Assembly: GCA_934219025.1 (NCBI GenBank)
Contig: CAKQDG010000004.1
Span: 1 to 64,000, forward strand
Origin: an uncultured Prevotella sp.
GTDB taxonomy: Bacteria > Bacteroidota > Bacteroidia > Bacteroidales > Bacteroidaceae
Direction: 5' to 3'
Length of the DNA stretch: 64,000 bases
Below are positions 8,145 through 17,304 of this stretch, piece after piece. Position 1 is the stretch's first letter. Each line of letters opens with the position of its first letter. A model generated the notes under the pieces. It was not told the origin of the DNA and ran no database searches. It saw only the letters and a program-made list of their open reading frames with translations. The position numbers and the translations under genes are program-made.

Positions 8145-9176
8145 TCAGTTAATGCCCCGTTCATTAAGTGCCTTGCTGTATTTAGCAGCATTTTTCAAAT
8201 GCTCCTCGTATGTTCTTGCAAAGTTATGCGTTCCACTAAAATCTTCCTTCGCACACATGTATAGATAGTCGTGGTGGATATAGTTCAGCACAGCATCAAT
8301 GCCTTTTACTGTAGGTATGCGTATTGGGCCAGGTGGCAGACCCGTATTTTTGTATGTGTTGTAAGGACTGTTTGTTGAAAGCATATTGTGGTATATCCTC
8401 TTCAGATCAAATTGTTTCAAGGCAAATTTAATTGTTGGATCAGCCTGTAATGGCATTCCTTCTTTTAGCCTGTTGTAATACATTCCTGCAATCATAGGCT
8501 TTTCCCCGTCGTTTGCGGTTTCCTCATCAACGATGCTTGCCAAAGTAATTACTTCTTCAGGTTTCAGTTCCATAGCCTTGGCTTTGTTCCGACGCTCAAA
8601 TGTCCAGAATTTCTTATTCTCCTCGTTCATTTTTTCAAGGAATTTGCTTACAGAAGTGTTCCAATACATATCGTATGTGTTTGGGATGAACATACAATAG
8701 ATGGTTTCTTTGGTATATCCATATTTTCTGCAAACGGTGTCGTTTGTGATAGCATCAAGAAACTCCTTGCTGCTGAACATCATTTTTCTGGATACTGCAT
8801 CTGCAAGCTTGTCGAGAGTTCTGACAGATGGAATCGTGAGGTTTACGGGTGCCTGCATTCCGCTTTTCAATTTGCGAAAAACTGCAAGGGGACCGTTGCT
8901 TGTTGTTATCTCAAATCTTCCAGTGTGAATGTTGTCTCCGTAAGACGAATGTCTGACGATGGTTCTGAATCCTGTCATCGAATGTTTTTTCGAGATGACG
9001 GCAAGCTTGTTGTAAACGGAATCAATGTTATCGTCATTGTCAATATACAGATATTGCTTTTGTGGCATTGCGAGCATTGCCGAAAAGAAATAGTAATATA
9101 CAAGCCCTGCTATTATCAAGGCGCATGTGCATGACAGATACACAAATTTTTTCTGAAAAAGATTTTTCCTGTTCAT
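8145..9176 (-). CDS. mltG: Endolytic murein transglycosylase MltG
   Basis: Inner-membrane lytic transglycosylase that cleaves nascent peptidoglycan strands. The product is 343 aa with one N-terminal transmembrane segment (about 10-32). The YceG domain has the catalytic-Glu region ASIVDEETANDGEKPMIAG and the downstream GMPLQADPTIKFAL and GLPPGPIRIPTV motifs. An upstream ATG adds 15 residues (starting at 9221). The ATG at 9176 puts the membrane segment in the usual place and is preferred. The nucleoside phosphorylase gene ends 64 bp upstream, so the two may share a transcript. Confidence 0.93.
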   Translation of the reverse strand: MNRKNLFQKKFVYLSCTCALIIAGLVYYYFFSAMLAMPQKQYLYIDNDDNIDSVYNKLAVISKKHSMTGFRTIVRHSSYGDNIHTGRFEITTSNGPLAVFRKLKSGMQAPVNLTIPSVRTLDKLADAVSRKMMFSSKEFLDAITNDTVCRKYGYTKETIYCMFIPNTYDMYWNTSVSKFLEKMNEENKKFWTFERRNKAKAMELKPEEVITLASIVDEETANDGEKPMIAGMYYNRLKEGMPLQADPTIKFALKQFDLKRIYHNMLSTNSPYNTYKNTGLPPGPIRIPTVKGIDAVLNYIHHDYLYMCAKEDFSGTHNFARTYEEHLKNAAKYSKALNERGIN

Positions 9177-9240
9177 AATTCTTCTTTTACCAAAAGAGTG
9201 AATGGCATAATGCCGATTCACTCTGTTGGTTATAATTCTT

Positions 9241-10119
9241 TTATATTCTTTCGAGCACTATTTTTATCAGGTCGTCTATATGGTTCTTGTATCCAGTGTC
9301 GGCTTTCTGTGCCACTCTGTTGGCTATCACCATACAACATGTTGTGGCTTTGTGTCCCATAAGTTTTGCCAAACCTGCGAGAGCAGAACTTTCCATTTCA
9401 AAGTTTGTTATTTTCTGTCCCTCGTATTCAAAACTTTCAATTTTTGCATTTTGGTTTGGGTCGGCGAGCGGAATCCTCAGTTGTCTTCCCTGCGGACCAA
9501 AAAATCCTCCGCATGCTATCGTTATGCCTCTAACCATATCGTCGCCTGCTATTCTTTCAACAAGTTCTTCGTCGGCGGAAATGACATAAGGTGCAGGTGC
9601 GCACATATTGCCGCTCCATCCCATATGGTTTAGGAAAGCTCTCTCCATCTGAAGATTGCACACGGCATTTCTTCCAGAATAGAAGTTGAGCAGTCCGTCA
9701 AAGCCAATAGACTTTTGTGAGCATATGAATGTTCCTGTGGGAGTAAAAGTCTGCAATCCTCCACATGTTCCAATTCTCACCATGGTGAGTTGTCTGAAAC
9801 TGTCGTTCTCTTCTCTTGTCTTGAAGTTTATGTTTGCAAGGGCGTCAAGTTCATTAACAACAATGTCCACATTGTCGCAGCCTATACCTGTTGATACAAC
9901 AGTGATTCTTTTGCCGTTGTATGTTCCTGTTATCGTGTGAAACTCTCTGCTTTCTATGTCGCATTCTTTTTTATCGAAATGAGAAGCCACGAGTGAAACT
10001 CTGCCGGGGTCGCCCACCAGAATTACTTTGTCTGCAAGATATTCAGGCTTTACATGTAGATGAAAAACACTTCCGTCACTGTTGATGATCAGTTCTGATT
10101 CTGCAAAATACCTTTTCAT
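9241..10119 (-). CDS. Nucleoside phosphorylase, uridine phosphorylase-like
   Basis: Phosphorolysis of nucleosides to base and ribose-1-phosphate, in the cytoplasm. The 292-aa protein is of the PNP/UDP phosphorylase fold. It has VILVGDPGRV near the N-terminus (phosphate loop), RIGTCGGLQ in the middle and FEMESSALAGLAKLMGH near the C-terminus. The FEMES motif contacts the ribose in the family. Uridine is the likeliest substrate by overall pattern, but substrate class is hard to read from sequence. A minus-strand -7-like box TAATTTTG (10171-10178) overlaps the stop of the upstream gene. Confidence 0.85.
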   Translation of the reverse strand: MKRYFAESELIINSDGSVFHLHVKPEYLADKVILVGDPGRVSLVASHFDKKECDIESREFHTITGTYNGKRITVVSTGIGCDNVDIVVNELDALANINFKTREENDSFRQLTMVRIGTCGGLQTFTPTGTFICSQKSIGFDGLLNFYSGRNAVCNLQMERAFLNHMGWSGNMCAPAPYVISADEELVERIAGDDMVRGITIACGGFFGPQGRQLRIPLADPNQNAKIESFEYEGQKITNFEMESSALAGLAKLMGHKATTCCMVIANRVAQKADTGYKNHIDDLIKIVLERI

Positions 10120-10175
10120 AATATTCTTGTTATTTAGTTAAAAAAGATGTTTTATCTTTGATATATTATGCAAAA

Positions 10176-11351
10176 TTATATAAGATTTTCCGCATTACGA
10201 ATTTTCTTCTCGATGATTTCTATCTGTTTTTCTCTTTTTTCGCAGTCTTTTTCTAATTTTATGATTGTTTTACTTATGGATTTCTTGTTCTCTTTATCTG
10301 ATTTTGAGTATGAAATCCGCATTTGCTCAAGAAGTTTATTGTCCGTTTCCTGTTGTACGGTCAATTTTATTCTTTCATTATACAGCTTTTTACTTGAAGC
10401 AGAGTGCAGGTCGTCTTCGCTTTTACAAATCCTTTTGTCATTTATTACCAGATAGTGGCTTTTGGGTAATTGTATGGAATTCCCTTTTATTTTCATTAGC
10501 TCTTCAAGTCTTTTCTTTGCATCATCAACGTCCTTCTTGCGTGTCCATGTATCAGAAATCTTTGAGATGTGCGCAAGTGCTTCCAATTTTTTCTGTGGGA
10601 TATTTGCGTTGTTGTCAATCCACCTTTCTGTTGTTGGTATAAATGTATAGATGCAAACTTTCCCCTTAGGTTGGTTTCTGTTCGTAACCAGCCATCCAAG
10701 AGAATTCAAGTCGTCAATTATGCAGCAATAGTCGTCGGCAACAGAATTATATGGAAGTCCTATGTTTTCAGGTTTGTAGAATGTCATAGAGTCTGTGTTG
10801 AGCCTTGTTACAAAGATGTCTCTTCCTCCAATAGACTTTGTCTTGCTTTTTGCAGAAAAGTACAGTGTTACTCCATCCGGCATAAGATATGGATAGCCGA
10901 TGTCTTCATAATCCTCGGCAAATTCCTTTACTAAACGGGCTTTTTGCCATTTCCCGCCAAGTTTCTCAGATGTATAGAGCATTAATTTGCCGTTTGTCGT
11001 TGAGTCGCTGTAAAAGCATTTGTCATTAAAATTATTTACATATGCGAGAGAATTAGGGCGCTTTACAGTTTGATTGTTCATAAACTTGTTGCAAGGCATT
11101 ATTTCGCCACAGTCTTTGCTTAATGGAATATGGCTGATAAAGTTGTTCTGGTTCACCACGATGCTGTCTATGAAAACCAGTTTTGCTGTTGCAGGCAGCA
11201 TGTCCTGTATATTAACAGATGGATGGACCAATTCCGTATTCTGCTTCTTCTTCTTTGCTGTTTTGATATTTTTGTTTTGTGCTTGTAAAGACAAATTTGT
11301 AAGCAGCATTATGCAACAGATACTTAATATTGTTCTTTTGTATGAAATCAT
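10176..11351 (-). CDS. PD40 (WD40-like) beta-propeller exported protein
   Basis: A 391-aa protein with a signal peptide (MISYKRTILSICCIMLLTNLSLQAQ). The middle has PD40/WD40-like blades, for example YPYLMPDGVTLYFSAKS followed by GGRDIFVTR, and SLAYVNNFNDKCFYSD. These resemble the propellers of Bacteroidota OmpA-type envelope proteins and TolB-like proteins. The last about 100 residues are a charged coiled coil, and no OmpA peptidoglycan-binding domain follows. It is probably periplasmic. It starts 23 bp past the permease stop, so it is likely co-transcribed. The function is not known. Confidence 0.7.
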   Translation of the reverse strand: MISYKRTILSICCIMLLTNLSLQAQNKNIKTAKKKKQNTELVHPSVNIQDMLPATAKLVFIDSIVVNQNNFISHIPLSKDCGEIMPCNKFMNNQTVKRPNSLAYVNNFNDKCFYSDSTTNGKLMLYTSEKLGGKWQKARLVKEFAEDYEDIGYPYLMPDGVTLYFSAKSKTKSIGGRDIFVTRLNTDSMTFYKPENIGLPYNSVADDYCCIIDDLNSLGWLVTNRNQPKGKVCIYTFIPTTERWIDNNANIPQKKLEALAHISKISDTWTRKKDVDDAKKRLEELMKIKGNSIQLPKSHYLVINDKRICKSEDDLHSASSKKLYNERIKLTVQQETDNKLLEQMRISYSKSDKENKKSISKTIIKLEKDCEKREKQIEIIEKKIRNAENLI

Positions 11352-11374
11352 CTTTTACCCTTTCTGTTTCTTTC

Positions 11375-12619
11375 TTATTCGTATTTCATTGATTTTGCCG
11401 GAGTGATATGCGATACGAGGAAACTCGGTCCGATAAAGACCAAGAGACATATAATGAGAGTTGCTGCATTTATAAGCAGTATGACAGGAATATTTATTTC
11501 TACCGGAACGTAGTCAACATAGTAGACAGAAGCATCCAGCTTTGCAAACTTTGTAGACTGTTGCAGTATTATAATTCCAAGTCCTATTGCGTCTCCTATA
11601 AGCAAGCCCTTGCTTATCAAGAAAGTTGCATACCATATGAATGTGTGTCTTATCGTTTTGTTCTTGCATCCTAAAGCTTTCAGCGTTCCAATCATATTAG
11701 TCCGCTCAAGAATGATTATCAGTAGACCAGAAACAATTGTTATTCCTGCCACACAGGTCATTAGCGCAAGTATAATCCAGACATTGAGGTCAAGCAGGTC
11801 GAGCCATGAGAAAATCTGTGGGTACATGTCAAGGATTGTTTCGGATGATATGGTGCTTCCGTATTTGTCCTCCTGTCGGTTGATGTTTTTCACAAGATAG
11901 TCTGATGCTTTGTCAATGCCCTTGAATTTGTTTATGCTTATTTCCAGGGCAGAGATTTGTCCTTTGTTCCATCCGTTGATTTTTATAGCGGAATACAGGT
12001 CGCAGAAACACAGAGCCTCGTCGAATTTTGTCATATTCGTTTGGTATATGCCGCTTATTGTATATCGTCGTGCACGTATGTCATTGCCGTTCACAAAGTA
12101 TGAATACACTTTGTCTCCGCATTTCAACTTTAGCTTGTCTGCAATATTTTGCGAAACCAGTATTTTGTTCCCACTTGATTCATCGCTGAATTTTGGTATA
12201 CTTCCTGCTTTCATACATGAGTGTATGAACGTAGTGTCATAGTCTTCAGCTATGCCTTTGTATGCCACTCCCATGAAGTCGCTGTCTGTTTTCAGTATAC
12301 CTTGAGTCATTACATATCTTTGGATATGTTTCCTTCCCGGCATCTTTTTTATGATGTCATATAGACTGTCGGACAAGCATATAGGGCTTGAAGCCGTTCC
12401 GTGAAGCATATCGAAACTTGCCACGGTAAGATCGCTGCCGAGTCCTATGACTTTGTCTCGAATGGTGTGTTTGAAACCAAATACCACGCATACGCTGATA
12501 ATCATGACCGACAGGCCAATGGCCACACCGGCAGTGGCAATATAGAGTGCAGGCTTTGCCACCTTTTTCTTGCCATTGTCTGTATAGATGCGCTTTGCTA
12601 AATATAGTGGAAAATTCAT
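11375..12619 (-). CDS. ABC transporter permease of the LolC/LolE (FtsX) family
   Basis: An inner-membrane permease of 414 aa. There is one transmembrane segment near the N-terminus (about 24-48), a periplasmic MacB-like domain (about 50-270), then three segments (about 285-310, 330-355, 380-405). This is the FtsX/LolC layout. LolC/E proteins with the ATPase LolD pull lipoproteins from the inner membrane, but no ATPase gene is adjacent here. The start codon abuts the stop of the aminotransferase gene, a sign of one operon. Lipoprotein release is the likely role by family. A MacB-like export role is the alternative. Confidence 0.8.
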   Translation of the reverse strand: MNFPLYLAKRIYTDNGKKKVAKPALYIATAGVAIGLSVMIISVCVVFGFKHTIRDKVIGLGSDLTVASFDMLHGTASSPICLSDSLYDIIKKMPGRKHIQRYVMTQGILKTDSDFMGVAYKGIAEDYDTTFIHSCMKAGSIPKFSDESSGNKILVSQNIADKLKLKCGDKVYSYFVNGNDIRARRYTISGIYQTNMTKFDEALCFCDLYSAIKINGWNKGQISALEISINKFKGIDKASDYLVKNINRQEDKYGSTISSETILDMYPQIFSWLDLLDLNVWIILALMTCVAGITIVSGLLIIILERTNMIGTLKALGCKNKTIRHTFIWYATFLISKGLLIGDAIGLGIIILQQSTKFAKLDASVYYVDYVPVEINIPVILLINAATLIICLLVFIGPSFLVSHITPAKSMKYE

Positions 12620-13825
12620 TTATTCCTCCTCAACTCTTCCAGGATATGCTTCAAGAGCTTTTCTTAGGATGAAGAGCGCTCTTGTCAGGTCTTCCTTCTT
12701 TAATACGTATGCTATTCTAACTTGATTACGCCCAGCACCCGGTGTGGTATAGAATCCGCTGGCTGGAGCCATCATTACAGTTTCGTTTTCATAACAGAAT
12801 TCCTCCAAACACCATCTGCAGAATTTTTCACTGTCGTCTACCGGCAGTTTCGCAACTGTATAGAATGCTCCCATTGGAATTGGAGAATAGACCCCCGGAA
12901 TTCTGTTCAGACCGTCGATAAGGCATTTTCGCCTTTCCACGTATTCGTCGTAGACATCACGATAATATTCTTCAGGGGCATCCAGGGATGCTTCTGCAAC
13001 AATCTGTCCGATAAGTGGTGGCGACAGACGTGCCTGACAGAATTTCATTACGGCTTGTCTTATTTCCTTGTTTTTCGTAATCAGCGCACCGATTCGTATG
13101 CCACACTCACTGTATCTTTTGCTGACAGAATCAATCAACACAACATTCTGTTCGATACCTTCAAGGTGGCAAGCACTGATATATGGAGAGCCGGTGTATA
13201 TGTATTCACGATAAACTTCATCAGAGAATAGATACAGGTCATACTTCTTCACCATGTCTCGTATTTGGTTCATTTCCCTTCTTGTATAGAGGTATCCTGT
13301 TGGGTTGTTGGGGTTACATATCAAAATTGCCCTGGTCTTGTCGTTTATCAGTTCCTCAAACTTTTCCACCTTTGGCAGTGAGAATCCCTCTTCGATTGTT
13401 GTTGCAATTGTTCTGATTTTTGCACCTGCAGAGATAGCAAATGCCATATAGTTTGCATAAGCCGGTTCTGGTACAATAATCTCGTCTCCGGGGTTTAGAC
13501 AAGACATAAAGGCGAAGAGTACGGCTTCGCTTCCGCCACATGTCACGATTATGTCGTCGGGTGTTACATTGATGTTGTATTTCTTGTAGTAGTCTACAAG
13601 CTTTTCCCTATAGCTCAGGTAGCCTTGAGATGGTGAATATTCAAGAATCTTTCTGTCTATATTTTTTATGGCGTCAAGTCCTACTTTAGGTGTAGGCAAG
13701 TCTGGCTGGCCGATGTTAAGGTGATAGACTTTTATTCCTTTCTTTTTTGCTGCGGTTGCAAGAGGTGCGAGCTTCCTGATAGGAGACTCCGGCATTTCAA
13801 GTCCGCGTACTGATATTTGAGGCAT
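12620..13825 (-). CDS. PLP-dependent class I aminotransferase (aspartate aminotransferase-like)
   Basis: A 401-aa fold-type I aminotransferase. It has the substrate loop LNIGQPDLPTP, a PLP-stacking and phosphate region (CGGSEAVL), NPNNPTGYLYTRREM, SDEVYREYIY, and the Schiff-base Lys in DSVSKRYSECGIRIG at about residue 236. The distal Arg lies near the C-terminus (RNQVRIAYVL). It probably moves amino groups between aspartate or similar amino acids and 2-oxoglutarate, in the cytoplasm. It sits in an otherwise envelope-related gene run, 33 bp past the porin gene and abutting the permease. Confidence 0.9.
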   Translation of the reverse strand: MPQISVRGLEMPESPIRKLAPLATAAKKKGIKVYHLNIGQPDLPTPKVGLDAIKNIDRKILEYSPSQGYLSYREKLVDYYKKYNINVTPDDIIVTCGGSEAVLFAFMSCLNPGDEIIVPEPAYANYMAFAISAGAKIRTIATTIEEGFSLPKVEKFEELINDKTRAILICNPNNPTGYLYTRREMNQIRDMVKKYDLYLFSDEVYREYIYTGSPYISACHLEGIEQNVVLIDSVSKRYSECGIRIGALITKNKEIRQAVMKFCQARLSPPLIGQIVAEASLDAPEEYYRDVYDEYVERRKCLIDGLNRIPGVYSPIPMGAFYTVAKLPVDDSEKFCRWCLEEFCYENETVMMAPASGFYTTPGAGRNQVRIAYVLKKEDLTRALFILRKALEAYPGRVEEE

Positions 13826-13858
13826 ATTTATAATTATTTTTTCTGTTCTGTTTGTTTT

Positions 13859-16195
13859 TTAATTCAAGAAATTCCAAGAAACGCCAAACCGCAGTATCCT
13901 TTTGTTGATAGGGTAGTGTGGTGTCAAGAAATATTCTCCGTTTCCGGCATTCACGTGGCTCATCATAATGAAAAACCGTGCCTGTTTCAACTGCATATTG
14001 GCATAAACATTGATTATTGGATAATTTCCAATTTTCTGGTTGTTTTCCCCGTTTCCCTGAACTGTATATTGTCCAAGTGCCGGACTGTAGTCTGGTGCCT
14101 TGTAGCTGGTGAAATATCTCACGTCGGCTCCGAGGTCTACTTTTAGCACTCTTGCAATCTTGAATCTGAGATAAAGATTGCTGTAAGCGTTGAATGTCGG
14201 TACTGCAAGCACGTCGTCGTTGCTTGATTTCTGATATGTGATGCTATTCTCCCAGTTTACAGGACCAAGCGTGAAGTCTTGGCAAAGTTGCAATGTCATT
14301 AAGCTGATGCCGCCTGTGTTCTGTTTTACGCTTACCGTGTTTCCTGTTCTGCCATATGTTTCGGTTATATTGTATACTTGCGAATAATATGTGTAGTTCT
14401 TTATATTGTCGAATGCAATTCTTAAGGTGGTGCGTGTTCTTTTCAGAGTGAACAATCCTTCAATACGTGAGCGTATTTCTTTGCTCAGGTCGTTATCCCA
14501 CCATAGATGCTGCGAATGGTAATGCCGGTAGAAGAATGTTGGGTTTAGCCTGTAGAAATATGCTTTTGCTGCAAGTTTCACCGTGTCTCCGAAGAGGCTG
14601 AAATTGATGTCAGCCCTTCCGTCAATCTTTATCTGTCCGGCATCTTCTCCTGTAAGCCAAGTCTCAGCTATAGCCGAATAGTGCAGTATTTTTCCTTCAG
14701 TTTTGCTAATTTGACCTCCGATGCTCAAGTTATGCTCATTGTATGAGCTTGTTCCGCCGTTAAGTGCAGGCAATGTGAAATGTCTGAGCTCTGATGTGGC
14801 AAATATTTTCAGTCCGGCCTTTGCCCATTTGTTGAAGCCCTCGAGCATAGCAATGGCAAAAGTGTTCTTCAGGGAGTAATGCTTTGTCTTGTCGTATATA
14901 GAATCGCCTCCCAATACGTTGTCTATATCGTATCTCGAAGCATAGTAGTTCTCAGGCGTGTCGTATGCTTCATATATTCTTTTATAGTTGTCAAACTTTA
15001 GCGTGTGTATGAAACTTGTTACCGGCACATATTCATTTTTTGTCCATATAGTGTCGGCCTTTGCTTTTTCTTCTGCTAAAGACAGACTGTCGGCATGGCT
15101 TTTCCCTTCCACGCTTATACGGTTGTTCTTTTTTGCTTCAGGTTCAGGTTCTTCACCTGCTATTTTTGTTCCGTCTGGTCTTCCAGAGAAGGTTTTGTTA
15201 TTTCGGCTATATTCTTCGTCATCAAAGTCTTTCCCCTCTTTGCGTGCCTTCTTTATTGCTTCTTCTTTTCGCTTTTCTGCATTATTTTCTCTTTCCGATT
15301 CAATGGCAAATTTCCTTGCCTTGATTTCTTCTTCCGACATTTTCACTTTGCGGTTGAATCCGAGACTGTATCTGTGTGAGAAGAAAATATGCAGGTTGTC
15401 GTTTCTGTTCCAGTTCTTCTGTAGTACGGTTGGAATTTCACTTTCACTGAAATTGTCTGAAAATATTTCAGGGTGAGTGATGTATCTGTCGTCGGTAATG
15501 CCACCACTTTCCGTTACTTTCTGGTGGTTTGTTGAAAACAGCAGATGTGCATTGTATTTCTCTCCGAGGTATGAGGCATACATCGTGTAGTTGAAGTGTG
15601 CTGTGCTTTGGTTCTGATAGTAGCCTCTGCCGTAGATGTAGTCAAACTTAAACCCTACTCCCAGTTTTTTGCCTGCGTTCACGCCGAAGAATGCTTTTAA
15701 ATGGTCTTCTCCATTTGTTCTGTCTCCACATTCGTTGTAGGTGAGGTTTGTAATTGGCGACAGTGTATTGGTAAACAGAAAACTGCTTACAGGCTGTATG
15801 AAATAGTCATATGGTTGTGTGAATATGAATTGTTCTGAAAGCGGTCTGTCTATGAATATCCTGTTTATGCGCGGCGATCCAAGATTGCCGGTGGTATTGT
15901 ATTCGCCTCTTGTGCCAGATGTGAATACCGTGTTCATGAACATATGGGAGAGGGTGTCTGGACGAGCCATGATGCGGTCGCCAAAACGTTCGTCAATGGT
16001 CCACACTTTCAGTCCTTTCGGGATAACCTTTTCTTTCGTTCTTGTAGAATCCCTGTGTCCGTTGCTGAATGAATTGCTGTTGGCATCTACGTATGTGCCG
16101 TCGTCATTCAACTGGTTGTAGTTTTGGCTGAATGATATAATTGTAGAGGCAAATATGCCAACTGTAACTGATATTATTCTTCTTATTCCTGTCAT
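13859..16195 (-). CDS. Putative outer-membrane porin, Porin_10 type
   Basis: A 778-aa outer-membrane beta-barrel candidate. It has a signal peptide from MTGIRRIISVTVGIFAS to about 30. Long runs of alternating hydrophobic and polar strands rich in Tyr and Phe follow. The C-terminus is FGVSWNFLN with an aromatic near-terminal residue. The pattern fits the Bacteroidota Porin_10 family. A very charged Lys/Glu segment of roughly 95 residues (about 15040-15345) interrupts the barrel. An ATG 7 codons upstream is possible, but the start at 16195 overlaps the preceding stop as ATGA, the usual coupled arrangement. The transported solute is unknown. Confidence 0.75.
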   Translation of the reverse strand: MTGIRRIISVTVGIFASTIISFSQNYNQLNDDGTYVDANSNSFSNGHRDSTRTKEKVIPKGLKVWTIDERFGDRIMARPDTLSHMFMNTVFTSGTRGEYNTTGNLGSPRINRIFIDRPLSEQFIFTQPYDYFIQPVSSFLFTNTLSPITNLTYNECGDRTNGEDHLKAFFGVNAGKKLGVGFKFDYIYGRGYYQNQSTAHFNYTMYASYLGEKYNAHLLFSTNHQKVTESGGITDDRYITHPEIFSDNFSESEIPTVLQKNWNRNDNLHIFFSHRYSLGFNRKVKMSEEEIKARKFAIESERENNAEKRKEEAIKKARKEGKDFDDEEYSRNNKTFSGRPDGTKIAGEEPEPEAKKNNRISVEGKSHADSLSLAEEKAKADTIWTKNEYVPVTSFIHTLKFDNYKRIYEAYDTPENYYASRYDIDNVLGGDSIYDKTKHYSLKNTFAIAMLEGFNKWAKAGLKIFATSELRHFTLPALNGGTSSYNEHNLSIGGQISKTEGKILHYSAIAETWLTGEDAGQIKIDGRADINFSLFGDTVKLAAKAYFYRLNPTFFYRHYHSQHLWWDNDLSKEIRSRIEGLFTLKRTRTTLRIAFDNIKNYTYYSQVYNITETYGRTGNTVSVKQNTGGISLMTLQLCQDFTLGPVNWENSITYQKSSNDDVLAVPTFNAYSNLYLRFKIARVLKVDLGADVRYFTSYKAPDYSPALGQYTVQGNGENNQKIGNYPIINVYANMQLKQARFFIMMSHVNAGNGEYFLTPHYPINKRILRFGVSWNFLN

Positions 16196-16443
16196 TTTAC
16201 AAGTCGGATAACACATTCACACATTTTAAATGCCATTGAACCGAGTACAATGACTTTTCCTACTTCTTCGTTTTTGAAAAAGTAGGTAATCATTCCTGTG
16301 ATTGCCCCAACGATGAATATTGTGTTAAGGATATTCCTCAGAATAAAGAATTTTCCTCTTTCATCTTTGTTTCTATGGTGTCTTTCCGGACGACGTAATG
16401 TTTCCTGTCCGTTGTTGCCGTTTTCGTTTGTTATATTTTCCAT
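16192..16443 (-). CDS. Small membrane protein of unknown function
   Basis: An 83-aa protein. The N-terminal 30 residues are polar and charged (MENITNENGNNGQETLRRPE). They are followed by two hydrophobic stretches (about 33-54 and 63-80) joined by a short charged turn (FKNEEVGK). This predicts a hairpin in the inner membrane. It lies 15 bp after DUF4468 and overlaps the porin start by 4 bp, so it is likely made with them. I do not recognise a family. Confidence 0.7.
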   Translation of the reverse strand: MENITNENGNNGQETLRRPERHHRNKDERGKFFILRNILNTIFIVGAITGMITYFFKNEEVGKVIVLGSMAFKMCECVIRLVK

Positions 16444-16458
16444 CGTGTATTTCCGAAA

Positions 16459-17127
16459 TTATTGTATGTTCTCTTTTACATTCTCTTTCAAGAACTTGAA
16501 AATCTCGTCTTTTCTGTCTATTGTCTTTCGTCTGAATCTTGCCCATCCCGGAACCAATCTTGTCTTTTTCTTGTTCAGGGCATTTTTGTCGGTTATTGCA
16601 TCTTCGGCAAGAATCTTTTCTTTGTTTTTCCCGTTTTCTTCATACAGGTACTTTATTCTCTCCATACTTATATGAAGCTTTCCGTCGCTGCATGTTGCAA
16701 TCAGCACATAGTTCATTTCAGCTCTGTCGAGCGAGAGAAATTTGTTTGTGAATGTTAGCCATTCTTTGGGGGCGGCCACAATTATATGTTCTTGCTTGTT
16801 TACAAGTGAAACGGAACTTCCTTCGAGTTGATTCTCTCCTTTTGTCAGCTTCTGCATGGCTTTCAGCGTGGCATCATATATGCTTTGAGTTGATTTGCCG
16901 GGGATTTCGATGTCTGTTGTCCATACCACTTTCCCGTCTTTTTCCGTTACTGCTCCTGCAAGATATTTTGCATCTTTCAAATTTGCTGTTTTTTTCTTTT
17001 CTGCGGGCGTGTTCTTTTCTTTTGCTTCTTGTTTGGAAACTTCGTCTGTGGGCTTCTCCCATACCTCCTGTGCCTTGACAGACGTTGCAGCCAAGAATAG
17101 GGCAATTATTATTGTATATCTGTTCAT
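16459..17127 (-). CDS. DUF4468 domain exported protein
   Basis: A 222-aa protein with a signal peptide (MNRYTIIIALFLAATSVKAQ). A Lys/Glu-rich linker (about 25-55) precedes a domain opening VTEKDGKVVWTTDIEIPG and running to FTNKFLSLDRAEMNYVLIA. That matches the DUF4468 pattern, a TBP-like fold domain common in Bacteroidota periplasmic proteins with no assigned function. The ATG at 17127 is chosen over one 8 codons upstream because it begins the signal peptide. It is the first gene of the likely operon running toward the permease. A -7 box sits just upstream. Confidence 0.75.
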   Translation of the reverse strand: MNRYTIIIALFLAATSVKAQEVWEKPTDEVSKQEAKEKNTPAEKKKTANLKDAKYLAGAVTEKDGKVVWTTDIEIPGKSTQSIYDATLKAMQKLTKGENQLEGSSVSLVNKQEHIIVAAPKEWLTFTNKFLSLDRAEMNYVLIATCSDGKLHISMERIKYLYEENGKNKEKILAEDAITDKNALNKKKTRLVPGWARFRRKTIDRKDEIFKFLKENVKENIQ

Positions 17128-17148
17128 GTCTTTTTCTTTTTTAGTATG

Positions 17149-17156
17149 CAAAGATA
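17149..17156 (-). promoter_or_regulatory. Promoter -7 box of the DUF4468-porin operon
   Basis: TATCTTTG on the minus strand, 21 bp upstream of the DUF4468 ATG. No matching -33 element is clear. Confidence 0.5.
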
Positions 17157-17234
17157 CTTAAACAAAATTACATAGACGTTTTTTTTTGTGTGTTTTTTTA
17201 CTTTTCTGCTATATTTTGAGATTTATTTTGGCTT

Positions 17235-17290
17235 TTATAAAAAGTAAAAGCGAAGCAAAGTGAGGAATGTGGCCTCTTGTTTTGCTTCGC
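17235..17290 (-). terminator. Terminator after the amidase-like lipoprotein gene
   Basis: A 10-bp stem GCGAAGCAAA / TTTGCTTCGC (17250-17259, 17281-17290) with a nested GAGG/CCTC. It is followed on the minus strand by T-rich sequence. It starts 15 bp after the stop codon at 17305. Confidence 0.75.
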
Positions 17291-17304
17291 CTGCAGTATA
17301 TGTT

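Noticed and set aside
10153-10160. TATCTTTG on the plus strand, a perfect -7 box
   Set aside because: No plus-strand gene follows. It is probably a chance match in AT-rich DNA between two minus-strand genes.
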